Positions 11,131-21,687 of a stretch of DNA of 64,000 bases are shown here, one piece after another. The stretch covers positions 25,112 through 89,111 of the forward strand of contig NZ_JAATUR010000016.1 in assembly GCF_011881725.1 (NCBI RefSeq), read 5' to 3'. The translations under genes were made by a program, and so were the position numbers. Numbering within the stretch: position 1 is the stretch's first letter; the number at the start of each line of letters is the position of its first letter. A model generated the notes under the pieces. The model was not told the DNA's origin. It ran no database searches and was given only the letters and a program-made list of their open reading frames with translations. Origin of the DNA: Escherichia coli (GTDB lineage Bacteria; Pseudomonadota; Gammaproteobacteria; Enterobacterales; Enterobacteriaceae).

Positions 11131-12387
11131 ATGCTCCATCCGCGAGCCAGAACCATGTTGTTATTATCGCTCCCCGCTGTGGCAATTGGGATTGCGTCCA
11201 GTCTTATTCTGATTGTGGTGATGAAAATTGCCTCGGTATTACAGAATCTGCTCTGGCAACGACTGCCGGGAAGTCTGGGGATAGCCCAGGATTCACCGCT
11301 CTGGATCATCGGAATTTTAACGCTGACGGGAGCTGCTGTAGGGCTAGTCATCCGTTTCAGCAAGGGTCATGCCGGGCCAGATCCCGCCTGTGAACCGCTG
11401 ATTGGCGCGCCAGTCCCTCCCTCTGCACTACCAGGACTTATCGTAGCATTAATTCTCGGTCTTGCTGGCGGTGTCAGTCTCGGGCCGGAACATCCAATTA
11501 TGACCGTCAATATCGCCCTCGCGGTGGCGATTGGCGCGCGTCTGTTACCGCGCGTGAACCGCATGGAGTGGACTATTTTAGCCTCTGCAGGCACCATCGG
11601 TGCGCTTTTTGGCACGCCTGTTGCGGCGGCATTGATTTTTTCGCAAACCTTAAATGGCAATAATGAAGTCCCGCTATGGGATCGTCTCTTCGCGCCGTTA
11701 ATGGCCGCAGCCGCTGGTGCGCTAACCACTGGACTGTTTTTCCATCCTCATTTTTCGCTGCCTATTGCCCACTACGGACAGATGCAGTTAGCAGACATCA
11801 TCAGTGGTGCAATTGTGACGGCGATCGCCATTGCGGCGGGAATGGTTGCAGTGTGGTGTTTTCCACGGGTACACGCGATGATGCATAAGATTAAAAATCC
11901 GGTCATCATGCTGGGGATGGGCGGGTTTATTCTCGGTATTCTGGGAGTTATTGGTGGACCTGTTTCGCTATTTAAAGGGCTGGATGAGATGCAGCAGATG
12001 GTGACAAATCAGGCCTTCAGCACCAGCGATTATTTTTTGCTGGCGGTAATCAAACTTGCCGCCCTGGTCGTTGCTGCCGCCAGCGGCTTTCGCGGCGGAC
12101 GCATCTTCCCGGCTGTGTTTGTCGGCGTGGCGTTAGGGTTGATGCTGCATGAGCACGTTCCCGCTGTCCCGGCGGCAATAACCGTTTCCTGCGCTATTCT
12201 CGGCGTCGTGCTGGTGGTAACACGCGATGGCTGGTTAAGTCTGTTTATGGCGGCAGTCATTGTACCCAACACCACATTGCTACCGCTGCTCTGTATCGTC
12301 ATGCTTCCGGCATGGCTGTTATTAGCAGGTAAGCCAATGATGATGGTGAATCGACCAAAGCAACAGCCACCCCACGATAACCTTTAG
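11131..12387 (+). CDS. yfeO: ClC-family putative ion channel/antiporter YfeO
   Basis: A 418-residue inner-membrane protein of the voltage-gated chloride channel (ClC) superfamily. It has roughly ten to eleven hydrophobic helices. Family-like signatures include [14 protein letters not shown] (resembling the GxxxGxEGP loop) and [19 protein letters not shown], which matches the ClC GGIFxPxL region. It is transcribed divergently from glk. Ion selectivity is not known; fluoride or chloride handling would be family-based guesses. Confidence 0.92.
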   Translation: MLHPRARTMLLLSLPAVAIGIASSLILIVVMKIASVLQNLLWQRLPGSLGIAQDSPLWIIGILTLTGAAVGLVIRFSKGHAGPDPACEPLIGAPVPPSALPGLIVALILGLAGGVSLGPEHPIMTVNIALAVAIGARLLPRVNRMEWTILASAGTIGALFGTPVAAALIFSQTLNGNNEVPLWDRLFAPLMAAAAGALTTGLFFHPHFSLPIAHYGQMQLADIISGAIVTAIAIAAGMVAVWCFPRVHAMMHKIKNPVIMLGMGGFILGILGVIGGPVSLFKGLDEMQQMVTNQAFSTSDYFLLAVIKLAALVVAAASGFRGGRIFPAVFVGVALGLMLHEHVPAVPAAITVSCAILGVVLVVTRDGWLSLFMAAVIVPNTTLLPLLCIVMLPAWLLLAGKPMMMVNRPKQQPPHDNL

Positions 12388-12501
12388 CAAAAAATGCTCT
12401 CCCTCATGATTTAAGAGTTATGGCGATGAAACGGGGCTTTACCTCCCCGTAATATTGCGTTAACAGGCCGCTGACGGCTTCGATCGTGAAGGAAAATAAC
12501 A

Positions 12502-12828
12502 ATGTTCAAGTCACTGTTTCTGGCGGCCGCCCTGATGGCATTTACCCCGCTTGCGGCAAACGCAGGTGAAATTACCTTACTGCCATCAATCAAATTACAA
12601 ATTGGCGATCGCGATCATTATGGTAACTACTGGGACGGTGGCCACTGGCGCGATCGTGACTACTGGCACCGTAATTATGAATGGCGTAAAAACCGCTGGT
12701 GGCGTCATGATAATGGCTACCACCGTGGCTGGGATAAGCGTAAAGCGTATGAGCGTGGTTACCGTGAAGGCTGGCGCGACCGTGATGATCATCGCGGAAA
12801 AGGCCGCGGACATGGGCATCGCCATTAA
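12502..12828 (+). CDS. ypeC: Secreted basic, Trp/His/Arg-rich protein YpeC
   Basis: A 108-residue protein with a clear Sec signal peptide (about 1-22, cleaved after ANA). The mature part is strikingly rich in Arg, His, Trp, Tyr and Asp, with repeated short motifs such as [16 protein letters not shown] and [15 protein letters not shown], and it ends in a His/Gly/Arg tail. It would be periplasmic and strongly basic. The function is unknown; the His-rich tail could bind metal, which is only inference. A ribosome site GAAGGAAAA precedes the ATG. Confidence 0.9.
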   Translation: MFKSLFLAAALMAFTPLAANAGEITLLPSIKLQIGDRDHYGNYWDGGHWRDRDYWHRNYEWRKNRWWRHDNGYHRGWDKRKAYERGYREGWRDRDDHRGKGRGHGHRH

Positions 12829-12852
12829 ACGCATCCACTAATGGAGCATGTT

Positions 12853-12941
<89 letters not shown>

Positions 12942-12968
12942 ATGGTGCCAAATGCGACGCTCATTCAA

Positions 12969-14216
<1,248 letters not shown>

Positions 14217-14219
14217 CTA

Positions 14220-14241
14220 AAACATAGCCTTTGCTATGTTT
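14220..14241. promoter_or_regulatory. MntR operator of mntH
   Basis: A perfect inverted repeat with nine-base arms, AAACATAGC and GCTATGTTT, separated by four bases, lies 13 bases upstream of the mntH start. It matches the known MntR box of this promoter. Confidence 0.88.
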
Positions 14242-14253
14242 CATGCTACGTCA

Positions 14254-14272
14254 AATGAGAATGATTATCAAA
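14254..14272. promoter_or_regulatory. Fur box upstream of mntH
   Basis: The segment AATGAGAATGATTATCAAA resembles the GATAAT-repeat Fur consensus, with GAATGATTATC at its core. It lies just upstream of the MntR operator, where Fur is known to repress mntH. Confidence 0.7.
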
Positions 14273-14540
14273 TTCACTTGAGTGGATTGTAATGATTTAT
14301 TTGATAGACCAGATTATGACTAAGAAAAGATTGCTAACTTGAATGTTGTGATTATGTTTAATGTTAGCACATTTACATAACTTTTAGCTGTAATACACAC
14401 ATAGCAGAAATGTATGTCAGCTCACTATTTTTGAAGCTTGTCACAGGACGTCATTATAGTGTGTGTCAGATCTCGTTTTCCTTAACCATGTTACATAGAA
14501 TGTGCAAGGAAATTTAACCTGCCTCATATTTGGAGCAAAT

Positions 14541-15743
14541 ATGGACCGCGTCCTTCATTTTGTACTGGCACTTGCCGTTGTTGCGATTCTCGCACTGCTG
14601 GTAAGCAGTGACCGCAAAAAAATTCGTATTCGTTATGTTATTCAACTGCTTGTTATCGAAGTGTTACTGGCGTGGTTCTTCCTGAACTCCGACGTTGGTC
14701 TGGGCTTCGTGAAAGGCTTTTCCGAAATGTTCGAAAAACTGCTCGGATTTGCCAACGAAGGGACTAACTTCGTCTTTGGTAGTATGAATGATCAAGGCCT
14801 GGCATTCTTCTTCCTGAAAGTGCTGTGCCCAATCGTCTTTATCTCTGCGCTGATCGGTATTCTCCAGCACATTCGCGTATTGCCGGTGATTATCCGCGCA
14901 ATTGGTTTCCTGCTCTCCAAAGTCAACGGAATGGGCAAACTGGAATCCTTTAACGCCGTCAGCTCCCTGATTCTGGGTCAGTCTGAAAACTTCATCGCGT
15001 ATAAAGATATTCTCGGCAAAATGTCCCGCAACCGCATGTACACCATGGCAGCGACGGCGATGTCTACCGTCTCCATGTCTATTGTGGGCGCGTACATGAC
15101 GATGCTGGAACCGAAATACGTGGTTGCTGCGCTGGTTCTGAACATGTTCAGCACCTTTATCGTACTGTCACTGATCAACCCTTACCGTGTTGATGCCAGC
15201 GAAGAGAATATCCAGATGTCTAACCTGCACGAAGGACAGAGTTTCTTCGAAATGCTGGGTGAATACATTCTGGCGGGCTTCAAAGTGGCGATTATCGTTG
15301 CCGCGATGCTGATCGGCTTTATCGCGCTGATCGCAGCACTGAATGCTCTCTTCGCAACAGTGACCGGCTGGTTCGGCTACAGCATCTCCTTCCAGGGAAT
15401 TCTGGGTTACATCTTCTATCCGATTGCATGGGTAATGGGTGTACCATCCAGCGAAGCGCTTCAGGTAGGCAGTATCATGGCGACCAAACTGGTTTCCAAC
15501 GAGTTCGTTGCGATGATGGATCTGCAGAAAATTGCCTCCACACTTTCTCCGCGTGCGGAAGGCATCATCTCTGTATTCCTGGTTTCCTTCGCTAACTTCT
15601 CTTCAATCGGGATTATCGCGGGGGCGATTAAAGGTCTGAACGAAGAGCAAGGTAACGTAGTTTCTCGCTTTGGTCTGAAACTGGTTTACGGCTCTACGCT
15701 GGTGAGCGTGCTGTCTGCGTCAATCGCAGCACTGGTGCTGTAA
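14541..15743 (+). CDS. nupC: Concentrative nucleoside/H+ symporter NupC
   Basis: High-affinity pyrimidine and adenosine importer of the CNT family, 400 residues. I start it at ATG 14541 ([11 protein letters not shown]), preceded by GGAG at 14532-14535, rather than at the in-frame position 13 codons upstream. CNT signatures are visible: [12 protein letters not shown] (substrate-binding hairpin and helix), [16 protein letters not shown], and NEFVAM with [18 protein letters not shown] near the C-terminus. A strong terminator follows the stop. Confidence 0.97.
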   Translation: MDRVLHFVLALAVVAILALLVSSDRKKIRIRYVIQLLVIEVLLAWFFLNSDVGLGFVKGFSEMFEKLLGFANEGTNFVFGSMNDQGLAFFFLKVLCPIVFISALIGILQHIRVLPVIIRAIGFLLSKVNGMGKLESFNAVSSLILGQSENFIAYKDILGKMSRNRMYTMAATAMSTVSMSIVGAYMTMLEPKYVVAALVLNMFSTFIVLSLINPYRVDASEENIQMSNLHEGQSFFEMLGEYILAGFKVAIIVAAMLIGFIALIAALNALFATVTGWFGYSISFQGILGYIFYPIAWVMGVPSSEALQVGSIMATKLVSNEFVAMMDLQKIASTLSPRAEGIISVFLVSFANFSSIGIIAGAIKGLNEEQGNVVSRFGLKLVYGSTLVSVLSASIAALVL

Positions 15744-15755
15744 AATAATCCAATC

Positions 15756-15790
15756 AAAAAGCCGGGGTAATTCCAATCCCCGGCTTTTTT
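15756..15790. terminator. Bidirectional terminator between nupC and pdeA
   Basis: A twelve-base stem, AAAAAGCCGGGG paired with CCCCGGCTTTTT, with a ten-base loop is followed by T runs on either strand. It sits between the convergent stops of nupC and pdeA. Confidence 0.92.
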
Positions 15791-15797
15791 ATGCCTG

Positions 15798-17987
15798 TTA
15801 ATCAACTAATGGCTGTGGGCGGCCAATCAAATACCCTTGCAGATATTGCACTCCAAGTTTATGCAATAGCGCCTGCTGTTGTTGCGTCTCGACAAACTCT
15901 GCGACCACACTCAATGATTTCGCTTTTGCCAGATCGATAATTGATCTCACGATCATCGCATCCAGCGTGTTCGTAACGATATCTTTCACAAAGACACCAT
16001 CAATCTTGATGATATCAGCCTGCAAACGCTTTAACCGTTCGTAGTTGGCATAGCCAGTGCCAAAATCATCAATCGCAATACGAAAACCAAACTTATGCAG
16101 TTGGTCGATGTTGTACATACTACTTTCTGCATTAGAAAACGCCTGCTCCTCGGTGATCTCAAGAATGACCGTCTCCGGGGAGATGTGATAACGCTTGAAC
16201 AAACGAATAATCCGACCAGCGATATTCTTTTGCAGCAAAGTGAGCGGCATTAAATTAACTGAAAAGCGCGGGCCTTTCTTGTCGCAAGGGTGAGTTGCCA
16301 GCCACTTCAACAGGGATTCCAGCACCTGTAAATCGAATCGCGTACTCAGGTTAAATTGGGCAATAAGCGGCAAAAATTTATCAGGCGTCATTATGCCGCC
16401 GTCGTATTTCAGACGCGCAAGGATTTCATCGTAACCTTCTCCGTCCTTGTTGCGAATGGGCTGGGCATAGAGCAGCAAATCCCCCTTATCTAGCGCCTTA
16501 CGGATAGTATTGAGTAACAACACCTGTTTGCTTGTCTGCCCGGATGCAATCTCCTCTCGACTATCCAACGCCATCGCGTGGTGATGAACGCAGGATTGTT
16601 CTGCCAGCCAGCTCAACTGCCCCAGCATTGGCTGAAGGGTATCCCGATTACCGTCAAAACGTCCCCAGGCAGCACCATAGCCCATATCCAGTCCGGTGTT
16701 GTTCCAGTGAATTTGGCGACTGTTGAGAACGTTAATCATATGCTGTAACCGCCCTTCCGTTTCCGGCCCGGTCAGTACTAACAGCAATTCGCTCCCCGGC
16801 AATTGATACAACTTTTCATTTTCCTGCATCAACGGCAGCAGCGTACGGTAAATTGAGCGAATACAATGAACGCGCATCACTAACCCGTAATGGCGACTCA
16901 TAAACTCAAGATTATCAATGCGCAGACAGCAAAAACTCTTACCTGCCTCTTGCTCCTGCGATTGCTCCAGTGCACGAAAGTTGGGTAATAGCGTTAATGG
17001 ATCGGTCAGCGCCTGCAAATGCCAGCGACGATTAAGCCATTCGCTACGATGATAAATGCGCACCATATAAAGTAAGCAGATGCTAAATGAAATCAACACC
17101 GCGAGAATAAATGCCAGCGAATATTCTGTTTCCACCCCTTGTAAAAAATTCTGGTTGTAGTTCAGGAGGAAAAGCGTAGATACAGCCCAGGTAAGATTTA
17201 AAAACGGATATCGAAGCTTACCAACACCGAGGGTAAAGATAATAAAGAAAACAGGTACCAGGTAGCCGGCGATAAAGTCGTTTTCATAAGGCGTACACAT
17301 CAGAAGTAGCAATACGCTAAGAGTCGCCAGCCAACTTAAGGTAAATGTGCGTTTCTCTTTATTCAGCGACGGAGCGATATCCCTGCGCCACAATATCTGC
17401 GCAAAGTGAGGACTTACAATCATGCGAGTGAGATAGTAAAAGAACATGTTGTAAATCAACACTGCGGTGAAAAGACTCAGTAAATCAACTACCGTGAAAA
17501 TCGCATCGGCATCGCTGAAAAAGGTCGATATCTTTAGTGGGAAATCAAAGAACCCGCCCACCAGATACATGCTGCATTTGATGCCGATCGGCGCCACCAG
17601 GCCAAGCCAGAAGAGACGTTGCCAGACGTTTCGTGTGGCCAATCCATAGCGCCAACGCGTTCCCAACTGCCAGCGTAAGAGAGCACAGGCACACAGCGCA
17701 GCAAACGTCTGGCTGCCAAGCATGACGGCGGTTTGCAAAAATGAGAGATGAAAATTCCAAAGATTGGTGCAAAACATTCCACATAAAAAGGGAACGACAC
17801 CGCGCCAGCCGAAGATAAACAATATTGATAGCATTACGCACAGTGGCATCCACGCCAGGAAAATATAGCCGGAATGGATAACAGCAAGTGGCGAAATAAA
17901 ACGGGATAACTGAATAAGTACCACGGTGAGCGTAAACGCTAGTGTAAATATCTTGATATTTTTTAACAGATTATGCTCCACAAACAT
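15798..17987 (-). CDS. pdeA: Membrane-bound c-di-GMP phosphodiesterase PdeA (YfeA)
   Basis: A 729-residue protein with an N-terminal MASE1-like membrane sensor (about eight to ten helices to residue ~325), a degenerate GGDEF domain and a C-terminal EAL domain. The GGDEF signature is replaced by PGSEL, so cyclase activity is unlikely. In the EAL domain the signature reads EILARL instead of EALLRW, but DDFGTGY, LEITEEQ and IKIDGVFV are kept, so activity is possible. I start at ATG 17987 (MFVEHNL), the usual start for the family; an in-frame extension of 23 codons exists upstream. Confidence 0.9.
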   Translation of the reverse strand: MFVEHNLLKNIKIFTLAFTLTVVLIQLSRFISPLAVIHSGYIFLAWMPLCVMLSILFIFGWRGVVPFLCGMFCTNLWNFHLSFLQTAVMLGSQTFAALCACALLRWQLGTRWRYGLATRNVWQRLFWLGLVAPIGIKCSMYLVGGFFDFPLKISTFFSDADAIFTVVDLLSLFTAVLIYNMFFYYLTRMIVSPHFAQILWRRDIAPSLNKEKRTFTLSWLATLSVLLLLMCTPYENDFIAGYLVPVFFIIFTLGVGKLRYPFLNLTWAVSTLFLLNYNQNFLQGVETEYSLAFILAVLISFSICLLYMVRIYHRSEWLNRRWHLQALTDPLTLLPNFRALEQSQEQEAGKSFCCLRIDNLEFMSRHYGLVMRVHCIRSIYRTLLPLMQENEKLYQLPGSELLLVLTGPETEGRLQHMINVLNSRQIHWNNTGLDMGYGAAWGRFDGNRDTLQPMLGQLSWLAEQSCVHHHAMALDSREEIASGQTSKQVLLLNTIRKALDKGDLLLYAQPIRNKDGEGYDEILARLKYDGGIMTPDKFLPLIAQFNLSTRFDLQVLESLLKWLATHPCDKKGPRFSVNLMPLTLLQKNIAGRIIRLFKRYHISPETVILEITEEQAFSNAESSMYNIDQLHKFGFRIAIDDFGTGYANYERLKRLQADIIKIDGVFVKDIVTNTLDAMIVRSIIDLAKAKSLSVVAEFVETQQQQALLHKLGVQYLQGYLIGRPQPLVD

Positions 17988-18158
17988 GAGTACACTACTC
18001 TCACTGATCGAGGTTTTAGGCTCACAAATAATAAGTTTATTCACATCCTGAAGCAAACTGGGGCCACCCTATTGCCGATATTTCATCCAATGATGTTTCC
18101 ACCTGGCGGCACTCATCAGGACGTAGACTGTATTACAAAAGCGGAAAAAAGCAGAAAC

Positions 18159-18187
18159 AAAAAACCCCCGCTTCGCAGCGAGGGTTT
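18159..18187 (-). terminator. Terminator of the alaWX tRNA operon
   Basis: On the minus strand a hairpin with arms AAACCCTCGCT and AGCGGGGGTTT is followed by TTTTGTTT, just downstream of the distal tRNA-Ala gene. Confidence 0.85.
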
Positions 18188-18193
18188 GAAATT

Positions 18194-18269
<76 letters not shown>

Positions 18270-18308
18270 ACGAGTCGTTTACGTACCAAATTTGCTGGGT
18301 GCAAATTT

Positions 18309-18384
<76 letters not shown>

Positions 18385-18416
18385 GTCACGTAAAGCTTGT
18401 CGAGTTGACGGGCGGC

Positions 18417-18445
18417 ATCATATGAATTCCGCCTGAATGTGTCAA
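18417..18445 (-). promoter_or_regulatory. sigma-70 promoter of alaWX
   Basis: On the minus strand there is a perfect -35 TTGACA (18440-18445) and a -10 TATGAT (18417-18422), spaced by 17 bases. A GC-rich discriminator (GCCGCCCG) follows, typical of stringently controlled stable-RNA promoters. Confidence 0.85.
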
Positions 18446-18604
18446 CGGCAAATTGCAGCGCGTAGTTTCAATCGCTGAAAAATCAGGCAAATGAACTATT
18501 TTGGATAGTCGCTCGCATTCAGTAGTTATTCCTGTCACGGTTTCTTGTAAAGTGATGTTATAAAATGAACCGCTAATAGACCCACAATTATTCAGGGAAT
18601 TGTT

Positions 18605-18964
18605 ATGTTCAAGGAGATGATGACGCCAGATGAACTTGCCAGGCTGACCGGTTATAGCCGTCAGACCATCAATAAATGGGTACGCAAGCAAGGCTGGGCG
18701 ACATCACCAAAACCTGGTGTCCAGGGTGGCAAGGCCCGACTGATTCACGTCAATAAACAAGTTCGTGAATATATTCGTAATGCAGAACGCCCGGATGGTC
18801 AGGGAGAAGCACCTGAACTGTCTGGTGATACGCCACTTGAAGTGCTGCTGGCGACGCTGGCGAAAGAGATGACGCCTCTTGAACAAAAACAGTTTACATC
18901 CTTGATTCTGCGGGAAGGGATTATCGGATTATTACAACGCTTAGGGATTCGCGACAGCAAATAA
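18605..18964 (+). CDS. yfeC: Putative DNA-binding protein YfeC (DUF1323)
   Basis: A 119-residue protein with an N-terminal winged-helix-like DNA-binding segment (about 7-50: MTPDELARLTGYSRQTINKW), related to the Mu-type repressor/transposase N-terminal fold, and a C-terminal helical motif EQKQFTSLILREGIIGLL. It is a paralogue of YfeD, one base downstream, with which it aligns over both the N- and C-terminal motifs. The function is unknown; a transcription-factor role is inferred from the fold. Confidence 0.9.
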   Translation: MFKEMMTPDELARLTGYSRQTINKWVRKQGWATSPKPGVQGGKARLIHVNKQVREYIRNAERPDGQGEAPELSGDTPLEVLLATLAKEMTPLEQKQFTSLILREGIIGLLQRLGIRDSK

Positions 18965-18965
18965 T

Positions 18966-19358
18966 ATGAAAAGATTACGCAATAAAATGACCACCGAAGA
19001 ACTGGCGGAATGCCTCGGTGTGGCTAAACAAACGGTTAACCGTTGGATCAGAGAAAAAGGCTGGAGAACGGAAAAATTTCCCGGAGTGAAAGGCGGTCGC
19101 GCCAGACTTATTCTGGTCGATTCGCAGGTTTGCGAGTTTATTCAGAACACACCTGCATTTCATAACACACCAATGTTGCTGGAAGCTGAAGAGAGAATTG
19201 CTGAATACGCTCCTGGAGCACGCGCCCCGGCGTATCGACAAATCATCAACGCGATAGACAATATGACAGACATTGAGCAGGAAAAAGTCGCGCAATTTTT
19301 GTCACGTGAAGGAATTCGCAATTTCCTCGCCCGTCTCGATATTGACGAGTCAGCATAA
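18966..19358 (+). CDS. yfeD: Putative DNA-binding protein YfeD (DUF1323)
   Basis: A 130-residue paralogue of YfeC. It shares MTTEELAECLGVAKQTVNRW, the PGVKGGRARLI wing, and a C-terminal EQEKVAQFLSREGIRNFLARL motif. Spacing from yfeC is one base, so they form one operon and could make a heteromer. No target is known to me. Confidence 0.9.
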   Translation: MKRLRNKMTTEELAECLGVAKQTVNRWIREKGWRTEKFPGVKGGRARLILVDSQVCEFIQNTPAFHNTPMLLEAEERIAEYAPGARAPAYRQIINAIDNMTDIEQEKVAQFLSREGIRNFLARLDIDESA

Positions 19359-19365
19359 ATAAATA

Positions 19366-19390
19366 ACGGCAGGATACTATCTCCTGCCGT
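19366..19390. terminator. Hairpin between yfeD and gltX
   Basis: A nine-base stem, ACGGCAGGA paired with TCCTGCCGT, around a seven-base loop sits between the convergent stops. Flanking T-rich DNA on the plus strand (TTATCTTTT) suggests termination, mainly for yfeCD. Confidence 0.7.
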
Positions 19391-19408
19391 TTATCTTTTA
19401 TGCGCTAA

Positions 19409-20824
19409 TTACTGCTGGTTTTCGCGTTCAGTAATAAACGCCAGCGCTTTGTTGATGCGCTCGATGCTACGTGCTTTGCCGATCGCGTGAACGGTAACAT
19501 CCAGTGCCGGAGACTGCCCCGCACCAGTAACGGCGACACGCAGCGGCATACCGACTTTGCCCATCCCCACTTCCAGTTCATCCGCCGTTGCCTGAATAGC
19601 GTGATGAACATTTTCAGCGGTCCAGTCAGTAATCGCGGCCAGTTTGTCACGTACCACTTCCAGCGGCTGACGCGCTACCGGACGCAGATGTTTTTTCGCG
19701 GCGTCGGCATCAAACTCAGCAAAATCTTCGTAGAAATAACGGCAGCTTTGCGCCATCTCTTTGAGCGTTTTGCAGCGTTCACCCAACAGTTTCACCAGAT
19801 CCGCCAGTTGCGGGCCATTACGGGTATCGATATTTTCCTGCTCGATGTGCCACTGTAAGTGGGTAGCCACATACTCCGGTGGCAGTGCATTAATGTAGTG
19901 ATGGTTCAACCACAGCAGTTTATCAGTGTTGAACGCACTGGCAGATTTGCTGACGGCATTCAGGGTGAAGTACTTGATCATCTCTTCACGGGTGAAGATT
20001 TCCTGATCGCCGTGGGACCAGCCCAGACGCACCAGATAGTTCAACAGTGCTTCTGGCAGATAGCCGTCATCACGATACTGCATTACGCTGACTGCACCGT
20101 GGCGTTTGGACAATTTTTTACCGTCATCGCCGTTGATCATAGAAACGTGCGCGTAAACCGGTACGGGCGCTTTCAGCGCTTTCAGAATGTTGATCTGGCG
20201 CGGCGTGTTGTTGATATGGTCTTCACCACGGATAACGTGAGTAATTTCCATATCCCAGTCGTCGACAACCACACAGAAGTTATAGGTCGGAGAACCATCG
20301 GTACGACGGATAATCAGATCATCCAGCTCCTGGTTGCTAAACTCGATCGGACCACGGATCTGGTCGTCAAAAACAACGGAACCTTCCTGCGGGTTAGCAA
20401 AACGTACAACGCACGGTTCATCATCAGCGTGATGCTCATGACTGTGGCGGCAGCGGCCGTCATAACGTGGCTTCTCGCCTTTTGCCATCTGCTCTTCACG
20501 CAGCGCTTCGAGACGCTCTTTAGAGCAGTAGCATTTATAAGCAGTGCCCTCTTCCAGCATCTGATCGATAACCGCATTGTAGCGATCAAAACGTTTGGTC
20601 TGGAAGTACGGGCCTTCATCCCACTCCAGACTCAGCCAGTTCATGCCATCCATAATGGCTTCGATAGCTTCCGGCGTGGAACGCTCAAGATCGGTGTCTT
20701 CAATACGCAGCACGAACTCACCGCCGTGGTTACGTGCAAAAAGCCAGGAGTAAAGAGCAGTACGCGCGCCGCCAACGTGCAGATAGCCTGTTGGGCTTGG
20801 CGCGAAGCGAGTTTTGATTTTCAT
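19409..20824 (-). CDS. gltX: Glutamyl-tRNA synthetase
   Basis: Class I synthetase charging tRNA-Glu, 471 residues. The HIGH-type motif is [10 protein letters not shown] (residues 11-20) and the KMSKS-type motif is KLSKRHG (about 237-243). The zinc-binding set typical of the enterobacterial enzyme is intact: YKCYCSK (Cys98, Cys100) and GRCRHSH (Cys125, His127). The C-terminal anticodon-binding helical domain is complete. It is transcribed divergently from the valUXY-lysV tRNA operon across a 258-base region. Confidence 0.98.
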   Translation of the reverse strand: MKIKTRFAPSPTGYLHVGGARTALYSWLFARNHGGEFVLRIEDTDLERSTPEAIEAIMDGMNWLSLEWDEGPYFQTKRFDRYNAVIDQMLEEGTAYKCYCSKERLEALREEQMAKGEKPRYDGRCRHSHEHHADDEPCVVRFANPQEGSVVFDDQIRGPIEFSNQELDDLIIRRTDGSPTYNFCVVVDDWDMEITHVIRGEDHINNTPRQINILKALKAPVPVYAHVSMINGDDGKKLSKRHGAVSVMQYRDDGYLPEALLNYLVRLGWSHGDQEIFTREEMIKYFTLNAVSKSASAFNTDKLLWLNHHYINALPPEYVATHLQWHIEQENIDTRNGPQLADLVKLLGERCKTLKEMAQSCRYFYEDFAEFDADAAKKHLRPVARQPLEVVRDKLAAITDWTAENVHHAIQATADELEVGMGKVGMPLRVAVTGAGQSPALDVTVHAIGKARSIERINKALAFITERENQQ

Positions 20825-21037
20825 GAAATGGCCTTACGTTTAGAAAGATGCCGACAACCGGCAAATCCTGGAAAAATTGAGTGGGCGATATTCTATCACT
20901 CCCGCCTGATTCCTCAATGTAGTTCGGGTTGCTACATGATGCATTATTGTTTTCGTTGAGAAATTGCGCAACACGACCTGTTTTGCGATCATCTTGCTTA
21001 AATTTACGACGAACGAACATTTTCTTTAGAAAATGCG

Positions 21038-21065
21038 TTGACTCATTTTGAACTCTCCCTATAAT
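21038..21065 (+). promoter_or_regulatory. Promoter of the valUXY-lysV tRNA operon
   Basis: The -35 TTGACT (21038-21043) and -10 TATAAT (21060-21065) are spaced by 16 bases and followed by a GC-rich discriminator GCGACTCC, 18 bases before the first tRNA. Confidence 0.88.
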
Positions 21066-21082
21066 GCGACTCCACACAGCGG

Positions 21083-21158
21083 GGGTGATTAGCTCAGCTG
21101 GGAGAGCACCTCCCTTACAAGGAGGGGGTCGGCGGTTCGATCCCGTCATCACCCACCA
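21083..21158 (+). tRNA. valU: tRNA-Val(UAC), first copy
   Basis: A 76-base tRNA starting GGGTGATTAGCTCAGC, with anticodon TAC in CCCTTACAAGG, T-loop GGTTCGATCCC and encoded CCA. It is first of four genes in the operon. Confidence 0.97.
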
Positions 21159-21202
21159 ACTACTTTATGTAGTCTCCGCCGTGTAGCAAGAAATTGAGAA
21201 GT

Positions 21203-21278
21203 GGGTGATTAGCTCAGCTGGGAGAGCACCTCCCTTACAAGGAGGGGGTCGGCGGTTCGATCCCGTCATCACCCACCA
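21203..21278 (+). tRNA. valX: tRNA-Val(UAC), second copy
   Basis: Identical in sequence to the first valine tRNA, 44 bases downstream of it, with anticodon UAC and encoded CCA. Confidence 0.97.
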
Positions 21279-21324
21279 CTTTCTCGCCAGCTAAATTTCT
21301 TGTAAAAATATGAAGTACCGAAGT

Positions 21325-21400
21325 GGGTGATTAGCTCAGCTGGGAGAGCACCTCCCTTACAAGGAGGGGGTCGGCGGTTCGATCCCGTCATCACCCACCA
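21325..21400 (+). tRNA. valY: tRNA-Val(UAC), third copy
   Basis: Third identical copy, 46 bases after the second and only four bases before lysV; anticodon UAC, encoded CCA. Confidence 0.97.
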
Positions 21401-21404
21401 CTTC

Positions 21405-21480
21405 GGGTCGTTAGCTCAGTTGGTAGAGCAGTTGACTTTTAATCAATTGGTCGCAGGTTCGAATCCTGCACGACCCACCA
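21405..21480 (+). tRNA. lysV: tRNA-Lys(UUU)
   Basis: A 76-base tRNA starting GGGTCGTTAGCTCAGT, with anticodon TTT in GACTTTTAATC and encoded CCA. It is the last gene of the operon. Its 3' 18 bases and the terminator are repeated 156 bases downstream (see the repeat entry). Confidence 0.97.
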
Positions 21481-21676
21481 ATGTAAAAAAGCGCCCTAAA
21501 GGCGCTTTTTTGCTATCTGCCATATTCAAAGATTCGAACCTGCTGCAGGTTCGAGTTGAGCGCAGTGAAACAACGGAGCCGCTCGCGGCGACGGCCCGAA
21601 GGGCGAGCGAAGCGAGTCATCCTGCACGACCCACCAATGTAAAAAAGCGCCCTAAAGGCGCTTTTTTGCTATCTGC
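21463..21676 (+). repeat. Duplicated lysV 3' end and terminator flanking a 98-bp insert
   Basis: Bases 21463-21520 (lysV 3' end from the T-loop, CCA and terminator) recur without change at 21619-21676. The 98 bases between start with an inverted copy of the tRNA T-arm (21534-21543) facing a direct copy (21545-21554), ten-base arms around a single T. A GC-rich palindrome-laden stretch follows, containing CGCTCGCGGCGACGG and GGCGAGCGAAGCGAG, and then re-enters the T-loop. The pattern fits a mobile-element or island attachment scar, or a small tRNA-targeting repeat; it is not an intact second tRNA. Confidence 0.8.
21485..21511 (+). terminator. Terminator of the valUXY-lysV operon
   Basis: The hairpin AAAAAAGCGCC...GGCGCTTTTTT lies directly after lysV. 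An exact second copy is at 21641-21667. Confidence 0.92.
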
Positions 21677-21687
21677 GATATTTTCTT

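Noticed and set aside
19859..20959. A 366-codon open frame on the plus strand opposite gltX
   Set aside because: gltX is a clear, conserved gene; the antisense frame has no recognisable domain and arises from codon bias.
21619..21636. A possible second tRNA-Lys gene after lysV
   Set aside because: Only the T-loop-to-CCA part is present, and it is interrupted; acceptor 5' strand, D-arm and anticodon are missing.
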